Shown: positions 15,939 through 25,734 of the stretch, piece after piece | Layout: every line of letters starts with the position of its first letter | Numbering within the stretch: position 1 is the stretch's first letter | Assembly (NCBI GenBank): GCA_963559605.1 | Contig: CAUWLL010000011.1 | Location: 1 to 64,000 of the forward strand | Length of the DNA stretch: 64,000 bases | Direction of reading: 5' to 3' | Source: Dorea_D sp963559605 | GTDB taxonomy: Bacteria; Bacillota; Clostridia; Lachnospirales; Lachnospiraceae | Notes under the pieces: generated by a model | The model's input: the letters and a program-made list of their open reading frames with translations, nothing else | What the model was told of the DNA's origin: nothing | Database searches by the model: none | Program-made: the position numbers and the translations under genes

Positions 15939-16913
15939 ATGAAATATCATATATTGGCTTTTTTCTTTGGGTTTCTTTTGGATTTACTCTTGGGTGATCC
16001 CTGCTGGTTGCCTCATCCTATACGCTTGATAGGCAGTTTGATAAGTGTGGTGGAAAAGAAACTTTTGGGTGGATGGACGGAGAAAGACCATAAAAAGGAA
16101 TTAAAAAAAGGAGCATGGTTAGTTTTTTGGGTGCTTTTTATCACGGTTAGTGTATCTGTGATGCTTATAGTTGGAGCTTATAGTATTTATCCCTATTTGG
16201 GCATTTTGGCAGAGACGATTATGACTTATCAGATTTTGGCAACCAAATGTCTTAGGGTGGAGAGTATGAAAGTCTATCATTGTTTGCAGACAGAAGGGGT
16301 GGACGCGGCAAGAAAGGCTGTTTCTATGATCGTTGGCAGAGATACATTTGTTTTAGACGAAGCGGGTGTTGCTAAAGCTGCGATTGAAACTGTGGCAGAA
16401 AATACCTCTGATGGTGTGATAGCTCCCATGCTATATACTGCGTTAGGAGGTCCTATATTAGGTTTTTTCTACAAGGCTGTGAATACCATGGATTCTATGG
16501 TGGGGTATAAGAATGAAAAGTATCTGTATTTTGGAAGAGCAGCCGCAAAGTTGGATGACCTGGTTAATTACATACCAGCCAGAATTAGTGCCTATCTTAT
16601 GATATGTGCATCCTTTATAGGCGGCAAAGATTATAGTGGGAGGCATGCCTATAAAATATATAAGCGGGACAATCAGAAGCATGCCAGTCCTAATGCAGCG
16701 CAGACAGAATCAGTATGTGCCGGAGCATTGGGAATCCGGTTGGCAGGGGATGCCTGCTATTTTGGAAAAATAGTAAAAAAACCATTTGTAGGTGACGCAT
16801 GTAGAGACGTAGAGTATGAGGATATAAAAAGAGTAAATAAGTTAATGTATATGACTTCATTGTTGTGTGAAATAATTTGTTTAACATTGATGGTGGTCGT
16901 AATTTATTTATAG
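15939..16913 (+). CDS. cbiB: Adenosylcobinamide-phosphate synthase
   Basis: A 324-residue membrane protein with the CbiB N-terminus FLLDLLLGDPCWLPHPIRLIG and the conserved core IVGRDTFVLDEAGVAKAAIETVAENTSDGVIAPMLY (residues about 128-165), followed by AVNTMDSMVGYKNEKY and HASPNAAQTESVCAGALGIRL. CbiB condenses adenosylcobyric acid with aminopropanol phosphate. GAGGAAG precedes the ATG eight bases after cobC. Confidence 0.95.
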   Translation: MKYHILAFFFGFLLDLLLGDPCWLPHPIRLIGSLISVVEKKLLGGWTEKDHKKELKKGAWLVFWVLFITVSVSVMLIVGAYSIYPYLGILAETIMTYQILATKCLRVESMKVYHCLQTEGVDAARKAVSMIVGRDTFVLDEAGVAKAAIETVAENTSDGVIAPMLYTALGGPILGFFYKAVNTMDSMVGYKNEKYLYFGRAAAKLDDLVNYIPARISAYLMICASFIGGKDYSGRHAYKIYKRDNQKHASPNAAQTESVCAGALGIRLAGDACYFGKIVKKPFVGDACRDVEYEDIKRVNKLMYMTSLLCEIICLTLMVVVIYL

Positions 16914-16931
16914 AAGGGAAGTGAGTGACTG

Positions 16932-17963
16932 TTGCAGAGCATACATGGCGGAGATATTTATACAAATAGAGTGAAACTGGACTTTTCTGTTAATGTGAAT
17001 CCCCTTGGAATACCAAAAAGGGTAGAAGATGCACTGCATCAGGCAGTGGTACGATGTCAGGAATATCCAGATATACGAGCATTTGAATTGAAAGAAGAAG
17101 TGGCAAAGCAGTTAGAAGTTCCAAAAGAATACTTATTATTTGGAAACGGCGCCTCAGAAGTTTTTATGGGGATTATGCATGCTCTTAAGCCAAGGAATGT
17201 TTTGATTCCGATACCTAGCTTTTACGGCTATCAATATGTGGCAGAAGCAGTGGAAAGTGAAATCCATTATTATTTTATGGAGAAAGAAAACTCTTTTTTG
17301 CCAGGCGAAGAGTTATTTGTGATGTTGACAGAAGACATAGACATTCTTTTTCTGGCGCATCCAAACAATCCAACGGGAAAACGATTGGAGTGCGACTACC
17401 TAAGAGAAGTGTTCGCTATATGTAGGGAGAAAGGGATCTATGTTATTTTGGATGAGTGTTTTATTTCTTTTTGTGAAGGGGAGGTCTCCTTTGTATCTGA
17501 AATAGAGGAATATCCAAATTTACTTTTGGTACAGGCTTTCACAAAAATATACGCGATCCCCGGAGTAAGACTGGGATTTTTGGTTAGTAGTAATAAAGGA
17601 CTAATACAGAAAATTGCAAGGCAACTTCCGGAGTGGAATTTATCTGTTTTTGCACAGAAGGCAGGAATAGCGTGTGTAAAGGAAAAAGCATTTGTAGTAC
17701 AAACGGTAAAGTATGTGCAGAAAGAGAGAGCATTTTTAACTGAGCAACTGCAAAAGATGGGGCTAGAAGTTTTTGCTGGAGAGGGAAATTTCATTTTAGT
17801 TTATACAGAGAAACCTTTGTATGAGTTATTGCTGGAAAGAGGAATTTTAATAAGAGATTGTCAGAATTTTAAAGGATTAGTAAAAGGTTATTATCGGATT
17901 GCAGTAAAAAACAGAGAAGAAAACAAAATATTACTAAGAGAGATAGGTGAATGTCTTGCATAA
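16932..17963 (+). CDS. cobD: Threonine-phosphate decarboxylase (CobD, PLP aminotransferase fold)
   Basis: A 343-residue class I/II PLP enzyme. The N-terminus HGGDIY and LDFSVNVNPLGIP are typical of CobD. The cofactor site is visible in LAHPNNPTGK (Asn), VILDECFISF (Asp) and the Schiff-base lysine in QAFTKIYAIPGVRLGF near residue 203. Start is TTG 16932 behind GGGAAGTGAG; no ATG gives the HGG motif. CobD makes aminopropanol phosphate used by cbiB, immediately upstream. HisC-type activity cannot be fully excluded but context favours CobD. Confidence 0.9.
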   Translation: MQSIHGGDIYTNRVKLDFSVNVNPLGIPKRVEDALHQAVVRCQEYPDIRAFELKEEVAKQLEVPKEYLLFGNGASEVFMGIMHALKPRNVLIPIPSFYGYQYVAEAVESEIHYYFMEKENSFLPGEELFVMLTEDIDILFLAHPNNPTGKRLECDYLREVFAICREKGIYVILDECFISFCEGEVSFVSEIEEYPNLLLVQAFTKIYAIPGVRLGFLVSSNKGLIQKIARQLPEWNLSVFAQKAGIACVKEKAFVVQTVKYVQKERAFLTEQLQKMGLEVFAGEGNFILVYTEKPLYELLLERGILIRDCQNFKGLVKGYYRIAVKNREENKILLREIGECLA

Positions 17964-18594
17964 TATAGAGCGTTTATTGCCGGAAGAAATTGAAAAAAGA
18001 AGTTTTGAGATTATCTCTAAGGAGTTGGAGGAACAAGGGATAAAAATACCAAAAGAACAGGAAATGGTAACGAAAAGGGTTATTCATACCAGTGCGGATT
18101 TTGATTATACAAAAACACTTGTGTTTTCGAAAAATGCAGTACAGATTGCAAAGGAGTTAATAATAAGTGGAGCTGATATTGTGACAGATACAAATATGGC
18201 ACTAGCAGGAATCAATAAGAAAATTTTGGCAAGATTTGGTGGAGAAGCACATTGTTTTATGGCAGATGCGGAGGTTGCACGAATAGCAAAGGAGAGAGGC
18301 ACGACTCGTGCAACAATCAGTATGGAGATGGCTTCTATGCTAAATAAGCCAGTAATTTTCGCCATAGGTAATGCACCTACTGCATTGATTCAGCTATATA
18401 AGATGATGCGGGAAGGAATATGGAAACCGGCATTTATTATTGGTGTGCCGGTTGGCTTTGTGAATGTGGAAGCGGCAAAGGAATTGATCATAGGAACAGA
18501 AGTACCACATATTGTGAATCGGGGAAGAAAAGGCGGTAGTAATGTGGCAGCAGCAATCTGTAATGCGCTACTGTATGAATTGGGCAGAGATTAG
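17947..18594 (+). CDS. cbiC: Precorrin-8X / cobalt-precorrin-8 methylmutase
   Basis: A 215-residue enzyme. RVIHTSADFDY near residues 38-48 holds the catalytic His; DTNMALAGI, GNAPTALIQLYKM, IGVPVGFVNVEAAKE and NRGRKGGSNVAAA are the family signatures. It moves the C11 methyl group to C12 to give cobyrinate or its cobalt form. The ATG overlaps the cobD end. Confidence 0.95.
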   Translation: MNVLHNIERLLPEEIEKRSFEIISKELEEQGIKIPKEQEMVTKRVIHTSADFDYTKTLVFSKNAVQIAKELIISGADIVTDTNMALAGINKKILARFGGEAHCFMADAEVARIAKERGTTRATISMEMASMLNKPVIFAIGNAPTALIQLYKMMREGIWKPAFIIGVPVGFVNVEAAKELIIGTEVPHIVNRGRKGGSNVAAAICNALLYELGRD

Positions 18595-18620
18595 GAAGCG
18601 CAAGGCGCTGGAGGAAGGTT

Positions 18621-19757
18621 ATGAGATATGGCTTTACGACCGGAAGCTGTGCGGCTGCAGCATCGAAAGCGGCTGCATATATGCTATTAACCGGAAAGAG
18701 AAAAACAGAAATTACCATAGAAACGCCCAAAGGAATCCCATATACAGCGCAGCTTATTGATATTGTCAGGAGTGAGAAGGAAGTAAGCTGTGCAGTGGAA
18801 AAAGACGGAGGTGGCGATCCAGATATTACCACAGGGACATTGATTTATGCAAAAGTTTCCTATAGCGCTTTATCCTTGGACGAAAAGCAGGGGAGTCCGC
18901 GAATTGTAATAGATGGAGGAATTGGGGTAGGAAGAGTTACGAAACCTGGTCTGGATCAGCCTGTAGGAAATGCTGCAATTAATCGTGTACCAAGAGAAAT
19001 GATAGAAAAAGAAGTGTTACAGGTATGTTCTCTGGTGGATTACAAGGGGAGTATTATGGTGGAGATTTTCGTCCCAGAAGGAGAATGCCTGGCAGAGCAT
19101 ACTTTTAATCCAAGGCTTGGAATTGTGAGTGGCATATCCATACTGGGAACTAGTGGGATTGTAGAACCTATGAGTAATCAGGCAATTTTAGATACTATCA
19201 AAGTAGAGTTAAACCAGAGAAAGGCGCAAGGCTTTTCTTATGTAGCGGTTTCTCCGGGAAATTACGGACTGGATTTTATAAAGAAAACCTATGGATATGA
19301 TTTGGAAAAAAGCGTAAAATGCAGTAATTTTATTGGAGATACTATAGATATGGCAGTGGGATTAGGATTTCAAAAAATGTTACTTACCGGTCATATCGGA
19401 AAATTAATTAAAGTGTCAGGAGGTATCATGAACACCCATTCTAAAGAAGGGGATTGTAGAATGGAACTGCTTGTGTCATCAGCCGTAAAATGTGGAGTGC
19501 AAGTAAAATATCTGAATCAGATACTGGAATGTGTAACTACGGAAGAAGCAGTACGCATCTTAGCTATGTGTGGAAAGAGGCAGGAAGTAATGGATTATGC
19601 GATGGAGCGCATTTGTTACTATTTGAATAAACGGACAAAAGGAAAAATGAAGATAGATTGTGTCATGTATGCCAATGAATTTGGAGAATTAGCAAAGAGT
19701 AAGGGGGTATCAGAATGGTTTTCTTTGTTGGAGCAGGAACAGGAGCAGCAGATTTAA
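18621..19757 (+). CDS. cbiD: Cobalt-precorrin-5B C1-methyltransferase
   Basis: A 378-residue protein starting MRYGFTTGSCAAAASKAAA, the CbiD hallmark. Further marks are IDGGIGVGRVTKPGL, GNAAINRVPREM, GISILGTSGIVEPMS and LTGHIGKLIKVSGGI. CbiD methylates C1 during anaerobic ring contraction. GGAGGAAGG precedes the ATG. The next gene begins inside its 3' end. Confidence 0.95.
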   Translation: MRYGFTTGSCAAAASKAAAYMLLTGKRKTEITIETPKGIPYTAQLIDIVRSEKEVSCAVEKDGGGDPDITTGTLIYAKVSYSALSLDEKQGSPRIVIDGGIGVGRVTKPGLDQPVGNAAINRVPREMIEKEVLQVCSLVDYKGSIMVEIFVPEGECLAEHTFNPRLGIVSGISILGTSGIVEPMSNQAILDTIKVELNQRKAQGFSYVAVSPGNYGLDFIKKTYGYDLEKSVKCSNFIGDTIDMAVGLGFQKMLLTGHIGKLIKVSGGIMNTHSKEGDCRMELLVSSAVKCGVQVKYLNQILECVTTEEAVRILAMCGKRQEVMDYAMERICYYLNKRTKGKMKIDCVMYANEFGELAKSKGVSEWFSLLEQEQEQQI

Positions 19758-20473
19758 TAACAGTAAGAGGAATGCATTTGCTTAAGCAGGCAGATATAAT
19801 TATCTATGCCGGTTCCTTAGTGAATCCAGAGCTTTTACAATATGCAAAGTCGGACTGTGAGATTTATAACAGTGCTAAAATGACTTTGGACGAAGTGATA
19901 GATATTATGCAGAAAGCAGAGGGGCAGAATAAAAAGATCGTTCGGCTGCATACCGGTGATCCAAGTATTTATGGAGCAGTAAGGGAACAAATGGATGAAT
20001 TAGACGCATTAGGAATTGCTTATGAAAGTTGTCCGGGAGTCAGCGCTTGTTTCGGAGCAGCTGCCTCTCTTAATTTGGAATATACCTTGCCGGAGGTTTC
20101 ACAGTCTTTGATCATTACCCGTATGGAAGGAAAAACCAAAGTGCCGGACAAAGAGTGCATCGAAAGCTTTGCGGCACATCAGACATCCATGGCAATTTAT
20201 TTAAGTGCGGGGATGCTAGGAGAACTAAGCAAGAGGCTGATAGCAGGTGGCTACCGAGCGGATACCCCGGCAGCAATTGTGTATAAGGCAACCTGGCCGG
20301 AGGAAGAAAGCTATATTTGTACTATTGGAAGTCTGGAAGAAACGGCGACGGTACATGGGATTACAAAAACAGCACTGATATTAGTGGGTGACGTGATAGC
20401 ACATCGGGGATATGAAAAGTCAAGATTGTATGCTCCCGATTTTTCTACAGAATTCAGACAGGCAAAGGAATAG
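19715..20473 (+). CDS. cbiF: Cobalt-precorrin-4 C11-methyltransferase
   Basis: A 252-residue SAM uroporphyrinogen-type methyltransferase. FVGAGTGAADLITVRG near residues 4-19, YAGSLVNPELL, RLHTGDPSIYGA and YESCPGVSACFGAAASL identify CbiF/CobM. It starts 43 bases before the cbiD stop behind AGGGGGT. Confidence 0.95.
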   Translation: MVFFVGAGTGAADLITVRGMHLLKQADIIIYAGSLVNPELLQYAKSDCEIYNSAKMTLDEVIDIMQKAEGQNKKIVRLHTGDPSIYGAVREQMDELDALGIAYESCPGVSACFGAAASLNLEYTLPEVSQSLIITRMEGKTKVPDKECIESFAAHQTSMAIYLSAGMLGELSKRLIAGGYRADTPAAIVYKATWPEEESYICTIGSLEETATVHGITKTALILVGDVIAHRGYEKSRLYAPDFSTEFRQAKE

Positions 20474-20477
20474 CTTT

Positions 20478-21551
20478 ATGGATATTAGAATTATTAGTTT
20501 TACAGAAAAAGGAATAAGGTTGTCGCAAAGAGTAGCAGAGATTCTGAGTGATGACAATGTAGAACTTTTTACAAAATGTTCTGTGATAAAGGAGAGGAAA
20601 AACCTGCCCATGATACAATATGCAGAAGAAAGCATGGTGGAGTGGGCAGGAAAACAGATGGCAGAAACATACACGCTACTCTTTATAGGAGCCTGCGGGA
20701 TTGCAGTCAGAGCGATTGCACCGTGTGTTGTAAATAAGTTGCATGATAGCGCTGTTCTGGTAATGGATGAAGGAGGAAATTATATTATTCCAATTCTTTC
20801 TGGGCATGTGGGAGGAGCGAATGAAATAGCAGAAAAGATTGCTACAGAAATGGGGGCTATTCCTGTAATTACAACGGCAACGGATATAAACGGTAAATTT
20901 GCAGTGGATTTATTTGCGAAAAGAAATGGGTTACATATTGAGAATAGAGATGGAATTGCGAAGGTGTCGTCTAAAGTGTTGGCTGGAAAAGAGATTCACT
21001 TGGCAGTAGAGCAGGGGCATTTGGATGAGAATATCAGTATACCGGAAGAGATTATACTTTCAGAATTTCAAATTATGCCAGATCGGACGGCAGATGTGGT
21101 AATTACCACAAAAGCTAGTGGAAAGGGAGCATTATTAACCTTAAAACCACAAGAATACATGATTGGCATAGGATGTAAAAAAGGGAAAAAAGAAGAAGAA
21201 ATAAATCATTTTATCTTAAAAAATTTGGATGGTTCAGGGGTTTCTGTGGAACAGATCATGGCAGTGGTGTCCATAGATAAGAAAAAGGATGAGGCAGGAT
21301 TGGTTGCATGGTGCAAGAAAAGACAAATTCCTTTTTGGACTTATACTGCAGAGCAGTTACAGCAGCTGGAAGGTGATTTTAGTGCTTCTGACTTTGTAAG
21401 GAAACAGATCGGGGTGGATAATGTGTGCGAGCGGGCGGCACTTTTTGCTTGCCAGGATGGTGGTAGCCTTGTATATAAAAAGCATGCAGAGAATGGTATG
21501 ACCATTGCCATTGCGAAAAGAGAATGGAGAATTGGGTTTGATGAAAAGTAA
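20478..21551 (+). CDS. cbiG: Cobalt-precorrin-5A hydrolase
   Basis: Start ATG 20478 (AAAGGAA upstream) gives 357 residues. N-terminal and central CbiG domains show FIGACGIAVRAIAP near residues 70-83 and ILSGHVGGANEIAEKIA near 108-124; the C-terminal CobE-like part opens with YMIGIGCKKGKKEEEI and includes SIDKKKDEAGL. CbiG opens the delta-lactone and releases acetaldehyde, defining the anaerobic route. Its end overlaps the cbiH start. Confidence 0.93.
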   Translation: MDIRIISFTEKGIRLSQRVAEILSDDNVELFTKCSVIKERKNLPMIQYAEESMVEWAGKQMAETYTLLFIGACGIAVRAIAPCVVNKLHDSAVLVMDEGGNYIIPILSGHVGGANEIAEKIATEMGAIPVITTATDINGKFAVDLFAKRNGLHIENRDGIAKVSSKVLAGKEIHLAVEQGHLDENISIPEEIILSEFQIMPDRTADVVITTKASGKGALLTLKPQEYMIGIGCKKGKKEEEINHFILKNLDGSGVSVEQIMAVVSIDKKKDEAGLVAWCKKRQIPFWTYTAEQLQQLEGDFSASDFVRKQIGVDNVCERAALFACQDGGSLVYKKHAENGMTIAIAKREWRIGFDEK

Positions 21552-22308
21552 GATATATATTATAGGAATGGGGCCGGGAAAAGAAGAAATGATGACAGGA
21601 GAAGCAGTTTGGGCATTGGAGAATTCAGATGTTATCATTGGATACACCACATATGTGAAGTTGCTTGGGGAGCGTTTTGCCGGAAAAGAAATGATGACGA
21701 CACCCATGCGGCAGGAAACTGAGCGCTGCAGACTATGCTTTGAAGAAGCAGCCAAAGGAAAGCAGGTAGCATTGATTTGCAGTGGAGATGCAGGAATTTA
21801 TGGGCTGGCATCCTTGATGTACGAAATGGGGAAAGACTATCCGGAAATGGAACTCATTGTAGTGCCTGGTATTACTGCAGCGAGCGGTGGAGCAGCAGTT
21901 TTGGGAGCGCCACTTAATCATGATTTTTGTGTAATTAGTTTAAGTGATTTGCTTACACCTTGGGAGAAAATAGAGAAACGGCTGATTGCTGCGGCAGAGG
22001 GTGATTTTGCCATAGCAATTTATAATCCGTCCAGTCATAAAAGAAAAGATTATCTAATGAGAGCCTGTGATATTCTGCTTCGTGTGATAGAAGAGGAAAG
22101 ACCTTGTGGATTTGTAGAGAATATAGGTAGGGAAGGGACAAGGGCAGTAACTTGCACCTTGAAAGAATTAAAAGAAACACAGGTGAATATGTTCACTACG
22201 GTTTTTATAGGCAATTCCGGGTCGGAATTTATAAACGGAAAACTGATTACGAAACGAGGTTATCAAATTGAAAGAAATATTGATATTTGCAGGAACAACG
22301 GAAAGTAG
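21541..22308 (+). CDS. cbiH: Cobalt-factor III / precorrin-3B C17-methyltransferase
   Basis: Start ATG 21541 overlaps the cbiG stop and gives 255 residues beginning KIYIIGMGPGKEEMMT. ICSGDAGIYGLASLMYE, VPGITAASGGAAVLGAPL and ISLSDLLTPWEKIEKRL are CbiH/CobJ signatures. It drives ring contraction and C17 methylation. No ferredoxin-like C-terminal extension, which some relatives have, is present. Confidence 0.93.
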   Translation: MKSKIYIIGMGPGKEEMMTGEAVWALENSDVIIGYTTYVKLLGERFAGKEMMTTPMRQETERCRLCFEEAAKGKQVALICSGDAGIYGLASLMYEMGKDYPEMELIVVPGITAASGGAAVLGAPLNHDFCVISLSDLLTPWEKIEKRLIAAAEGDFAIAIYNPSSHKRKDYLMRACDILLRVIEEERPCGFVENIGREGTRAVTCTLKELKETQVNMFTTVFIGNSGSEFINGKLITKRGYQIERNIDICRNNGK

Positions 22309-24316
22309 AGAGTTGTCAGATTGTTTGGTGGGGGCAGGAATAGCACATACCCTATGCGTAGCCACGGAATATGGGGAAATTGTACTAAAGGAAAATTCCC
22401 TTGTAAAAGTCCATAAAGGCAGAATGAATCAGGAAGAAATGAAGAGATATATTGAAACAGGCAATTTTGGTGCAGTGGTGGATGCCACTCATCCTTATGC
22501 AGAAGTGGTAACGCAGAATATCAAAAATGGCATGCAGGATATGGATATACCTTATTTGCGTTTAAAGAGAGAAAGCAATGTAACCAGCTCTTATAAAAAA
22601 ATACACTATTTTAAAGATAGCGTTTCCTGTGCCAAGGCTTTAGAAAAAACAGACGGAAATATTTTGCTCACAACAGGCAGTAAGGAACTTTCTGTTTTTG
22701 CTAAATTTATTGATCGAAAGGAAAGGCTGTATGTACGAGTTTTACCGGGAATAGAGAGCTTGCAACTTTGTATGGATTATGGAATTGTAGGTAAGCAAAT
22801 TTTAGCGTTGCAGGGACCATTCTCTACACAGATGAATGAAGCGATGCTTAGGCAGTATCAGATAAAGGGGCTGGTGACAAAGGCAAGCGGAAATGCAGGG
22901 GGATATCAGGAAAAATTGGATGCGGCACAAAACCTAGGGATTCCGGTATTTGTTATCAGTTGTCCAGCCGAACAGGAATGCTATACTTTTGAAGAAGTTT
23001 GCGAGCAACTGGAAAAGATTTGTGGTCAGGTGATCAAGAGAAAAGCCGGGATTCATATAACTCTTGCGGGCATTGGTATGGGGAATCGGGATTGTCTTAC
23101 GAAAGAGGTTGAAAAGGCAATCGCAGAAGCAGATATTTTGCTTGGAGCAGACAGAATGATCGTGGGATATCAGCCCAAAATAGAGAAGATGCCATATTAT
23201 ACCGCGGAGCAGATTATTCCCTATTTGGAGAAAATATCAAAAGTGATGGGGGGGAGTGATGAAAAAAAAGTAGTGATTCTTTTTTCAGGAGATACTGGCT
23301 TTTACAGTGGCTGTCAGAAGTTGCATGACGCATTGCTAAGGGAGATAGATGGTGGCAGATTGCAGGCGAGCGTTACTGTTATGCCGGGAATTTCTTCAGT
23401 TGCTTATTTGGCGGCTTGTATGGGGGAGAATTATCAGGATGCGGCAATTTGTAGTATGCATGGGAAAGAATTGCCTGATTTAGTTAAGAGAATTCGCAGG
23501 GAAAAGAAGACTTTTTTGTTGATGTCAGGGCTGAAAGATATTCATAAAGTGGGAGAATTATTATTGGAGGCCAGATTGGAGGATTGTTCAGTGATAGTTG
23601 GATATCAGTTATCATACCACGAACAACAGATTCTGGAACTGAATCCGAAAGAGTGTTTAAAATTGCAGGGGGATGGTTTGTATACTTGTTGTATCAAAAA
23701 TCCTAAGCCTGAAAGAACAATGCTGACGCATGGGAAGACAGATGGGGAATTTATACGGGATAAGGTGCCTATGACAAAAGAGGAGGTAAGAGAAGTAAGT
23801 ATCTGCAAGTTAAAATTATATGGAGGCGCGGTGGTATATGACATTGGAAGCGGAACAGGTTCCATTGCAGTGGAGATTGCCGGACTTTCTGATGAGATTA
23901 AGGTGTTTGCTGTGGAATATAAGGAGAAAGCATTTTCTTTGATTGCTCAAAATAAAGAGAAGTTTGAGCTTAATAATATAGAAATTGTTTCAGGCAAAGC
24001 CCCAGATGGATTGGAAGAATTGCCTGTTCCCACGCATGCTTTTATCGGTGGAAGCGGTGGGAGAATGAAAGAAATCCTTTCCGCATTATATCAAAAGAAT
24101 TCTCAAATGCGCGTTGTAATCAATGCAATCAGTATGGAAACTATTTGTGAAATGAGAGAGATTTTATCCGCGTTTTCCATTCAAAATGAGGATGTAGTAC
24201 AAATGCAGGTAAGCAGGGCAAAGCGTGTTGGGGCGTATCATTTGATGCAGGCGGAAAATCCTGTGTGGATTTGTGCATTTGATTTTGTGGATAAGAAACC
24301 GGAGGGGATGTTGTAG
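22268..24316 (+). CDS. Three-domain fusion: precorrin-6A reductase + CbiE + CbiT
   Basis: A 682-residue protein starting at TTG 22268 (overlapping cbiH). Residues 1-250 are CobK/CbiJ: ILIFAGTTESRELSDCL, VDATHPYA, LLTTGSKEL and RVLPG. Residues 256-465 are CbiE methyltransferase: ITLAGIGMGNRDCLTKEV, LGADRMI, FSGDTGFYSG and MPGISSVAYLAA. Residues 480-682 are CbiT decarboxylating methyltransferase: MTKEEVREV, VVYDIGSGTGSIAVE (SAM motif) and AFIGGSGG. Thus it should reduce precorrin-6A and then do C5 and C15 methylation and C12 decarboxylation. CbiE-CbiT fusions (CobL) are common; adding CobK at the front is much less so. Confidence 0.93.
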   Translation: MKEILIFAGTTESRELSDCLVGAGIAHTLCVATEYGEIVLKENSLVKVHKGRMNQEEMKRYIETGNFGAVVDATHPYAEVVTQNIKNGMQDMDIPYLRLKRESNVTSSYKKIHYFKDSVSCAKALEKTDGNILLTTGSKELSVFAKFIDRKERLYVRVLPGIESLQLCMDYGIVGKQILALQGPFSTQMNEAMLRQYQIKGLVTKASGNAGGYQEKLDAAQNLGIPVFVISCPAEQECYTFEEVCEQLEKICGQVIKRKAGIHITLAGIGMGNRDCLTKEVEKAIAEADILLGADRMIVGYQPKIEKMPYYTAEQIIPYLEKISKVMGGSDEKKVVILFSGDTGFYSGCQKLHDALLREIDGGRLQASVTVMPGISSVAYLAACMGENYQDAAICSMHGKELPDLVKRIRREKKTFLLMSGLKDIHKVGELLLEARLEDCSVIVGYQLSYHEQQILELNPKECLKLQGDGLYTCCIKNPKPERTMLTHGKTDGEFIRDKVPMTKEEVREVSICKLKLYGGAVVYDIGSGTGSIAVEIAGLSDEIKVFAVEYKEKAFSLIAQNKEKFELNNIEIVSGKAPDGLEELPVPTHAFIGGSGGRMKEILSALYQKNSQMRVVINAISMETICEMREILSAFSIQNEDVVQMQVSRAKRVGAYHLMQAENPVWICAFDFVDKKPEGML

Positions 24317-24347
24317 ATGCTAAGGTTGGAAAGGAGTGGTGTCTGAA

Positions 24348-25733
24348 ATGAAATTGAATCGAGTTATGATTGCCGCACCAAAGAGTGGGAGCGGAAAGAC
24401 AACCATTACCTGTGGTCTGCTACAGGCTTTTAAGGATGCAGGGAGAAAAGTGATTTCCTATAAATGTGGACCGGATTACATTGATCCCATGTTTCATCAA
24501 AAGGTAATTGATGTTCCGGCTAAAAATCTGGATACGTTTTTTACAGATGAGGAAACAACACGAAAGTTATTTTTAAAAAATAGAAAAGATGACGAGCTTG
24601 TCATATTGGAAGGTGTTATGGGGCTTTTCGACGGACTGGGTGGTGTTAGAGAAGAGGGTTCCTCTTATCATTTGGCTAAGGTTACAAAATCGCCTATTAT
24701 TTTGGTGGTAGATGCCAAAGGAATGGGACGTTCTATAATTTCTCTGATTGCCGGTTTCTTAGCGTATGATAAGGAACAGCTTATCAAAGGAGTTATTCTA
24801 AACAGGATGTCAAAGGCTTATTATGAAACCATAAAACCGTTGATAGAACAGGAATTATCAATAGATGTTGTAGGATATTTTCCTGACTGTAAAGAGTTTT
24901 ATGTAGGAAGTAGGCATTTGGGATTGATGATGCCGGATGAGATAGCAGATATTAGAGAACAATTGCAAAAGATTTCAAAGGAATTACAAAAAATGGTTTC
25001 TTTAGAGGCAGTGCTTCAAATAGCAGAAGATGCGGAAGAATTAGAAGCATATCCTGTGATTGCAAGTGCAGAAGTATGTGTTGCGGATGGGGCAAACAGA
25101 GCTATGATCGCAGTGGCAAAGGATGAAGCATTTTGCTTTTATTATGAGGATAACCTGCATTTATTGGAAGAATGTGGTGCAAAATTAGAAAATTTTTCTC
25201 CTCTTTATGATAACGGTTTGCCGGATGGATGTTGCGGAATTCTGCTTGGAGGAGGCTATCCGGAGTTGTATGCAGATAAACTCAGTCAAAATGCAACTAT
25301 GCTTCATGCAATTAAAAAGGCAGCAGAAAATAATATGCCTATTGTTGCGGAATGTGGTGGGTTTATGTATCTTCATTCAGTTATTGCAGATAAAGAAGAC
25401 AGATCGTATACCCTAACGGAAGTTTTGCCGGCAAAATGTTACAATACAGGGAAGTTGGTTCGTTTCGGATACATAGAATTGGAAGGGAGAAACGGTGATT
25501 TCTTGCCAAAAGGAGAAATGATACGAGGGCATGAATTTCACTATTATGACAGTGAAGATAATGGGGCGGATTGTTTGGCGGTAAAGCCGGTAACAGGAAA
25601 AGGTTATCCTTGTATTATAACAAAGGGAAACTGTTTTGTTGGTTTTCCGCATTTGTATTATCCGTCTAATCCTGCATTTGCAGAAAAATTTGTAAAGAAG
25701 GCTAGAGAATATAAGGAAAGGAAGAAATTATAA
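24348..25733 (+). CDS. cbiA: Cobyrinic acid a,c-diamide synthase
   Basis: Start ATG 24348, 12 bases after AAGGAG (the GTGs at 24336/24339 overlap the ribosome site), gives 461 residues. P-loop APKSGSGKTTI and KCGPDYIDPMFH mark the synthetase domain; LEGVMGLFDG follows. The C-terminal glutaminase has LGGGYPELYA, the nucleophile in VAECGGFMYLH and GHEFHYY. It amidates the a and c side chains. Confidence 0.95.
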   Translation: MKLNRVMIAAPKSGSGKTTITCGLLQAFKDAGRKVISYKCGPDYIDPMFHQKVIDVPAKNLDTFFTDEETTRKLFLKNRKDDELVILEGVMGLFDGLGGVREEGSSYHLAKVTKSPIILVVDAKGMGRSIISLIAGFLAYDKEQLIKGVILNRMSKAYYETIKPLIEQELSIDVVGYFPDCKEFYVGSRHLGLMMPDEIADIREQLQKISKELQKMVSLEAVLQIAEDAEELEAYPVIASAEVCVADGANRAMIAVAKDEAFCFYYEDNLHLLEECGAKLENFSPLYDNGLPDGCCGILLGGGYPELYADKLSQNATMLHAIKKAAENNMPIVAECGGFMYLHSVIADKEDRSYTLTEVLPAKCYNTGKLVRFGYIELEGRNGDFLPKGEMIRGHEFHYYDSEDNGADCLAVKPVTGKGYPCIITKGNCFVGFPHLYYPSNPAFAEKFVKKAREYKERKKL

Positions 25734-25734
25734 A

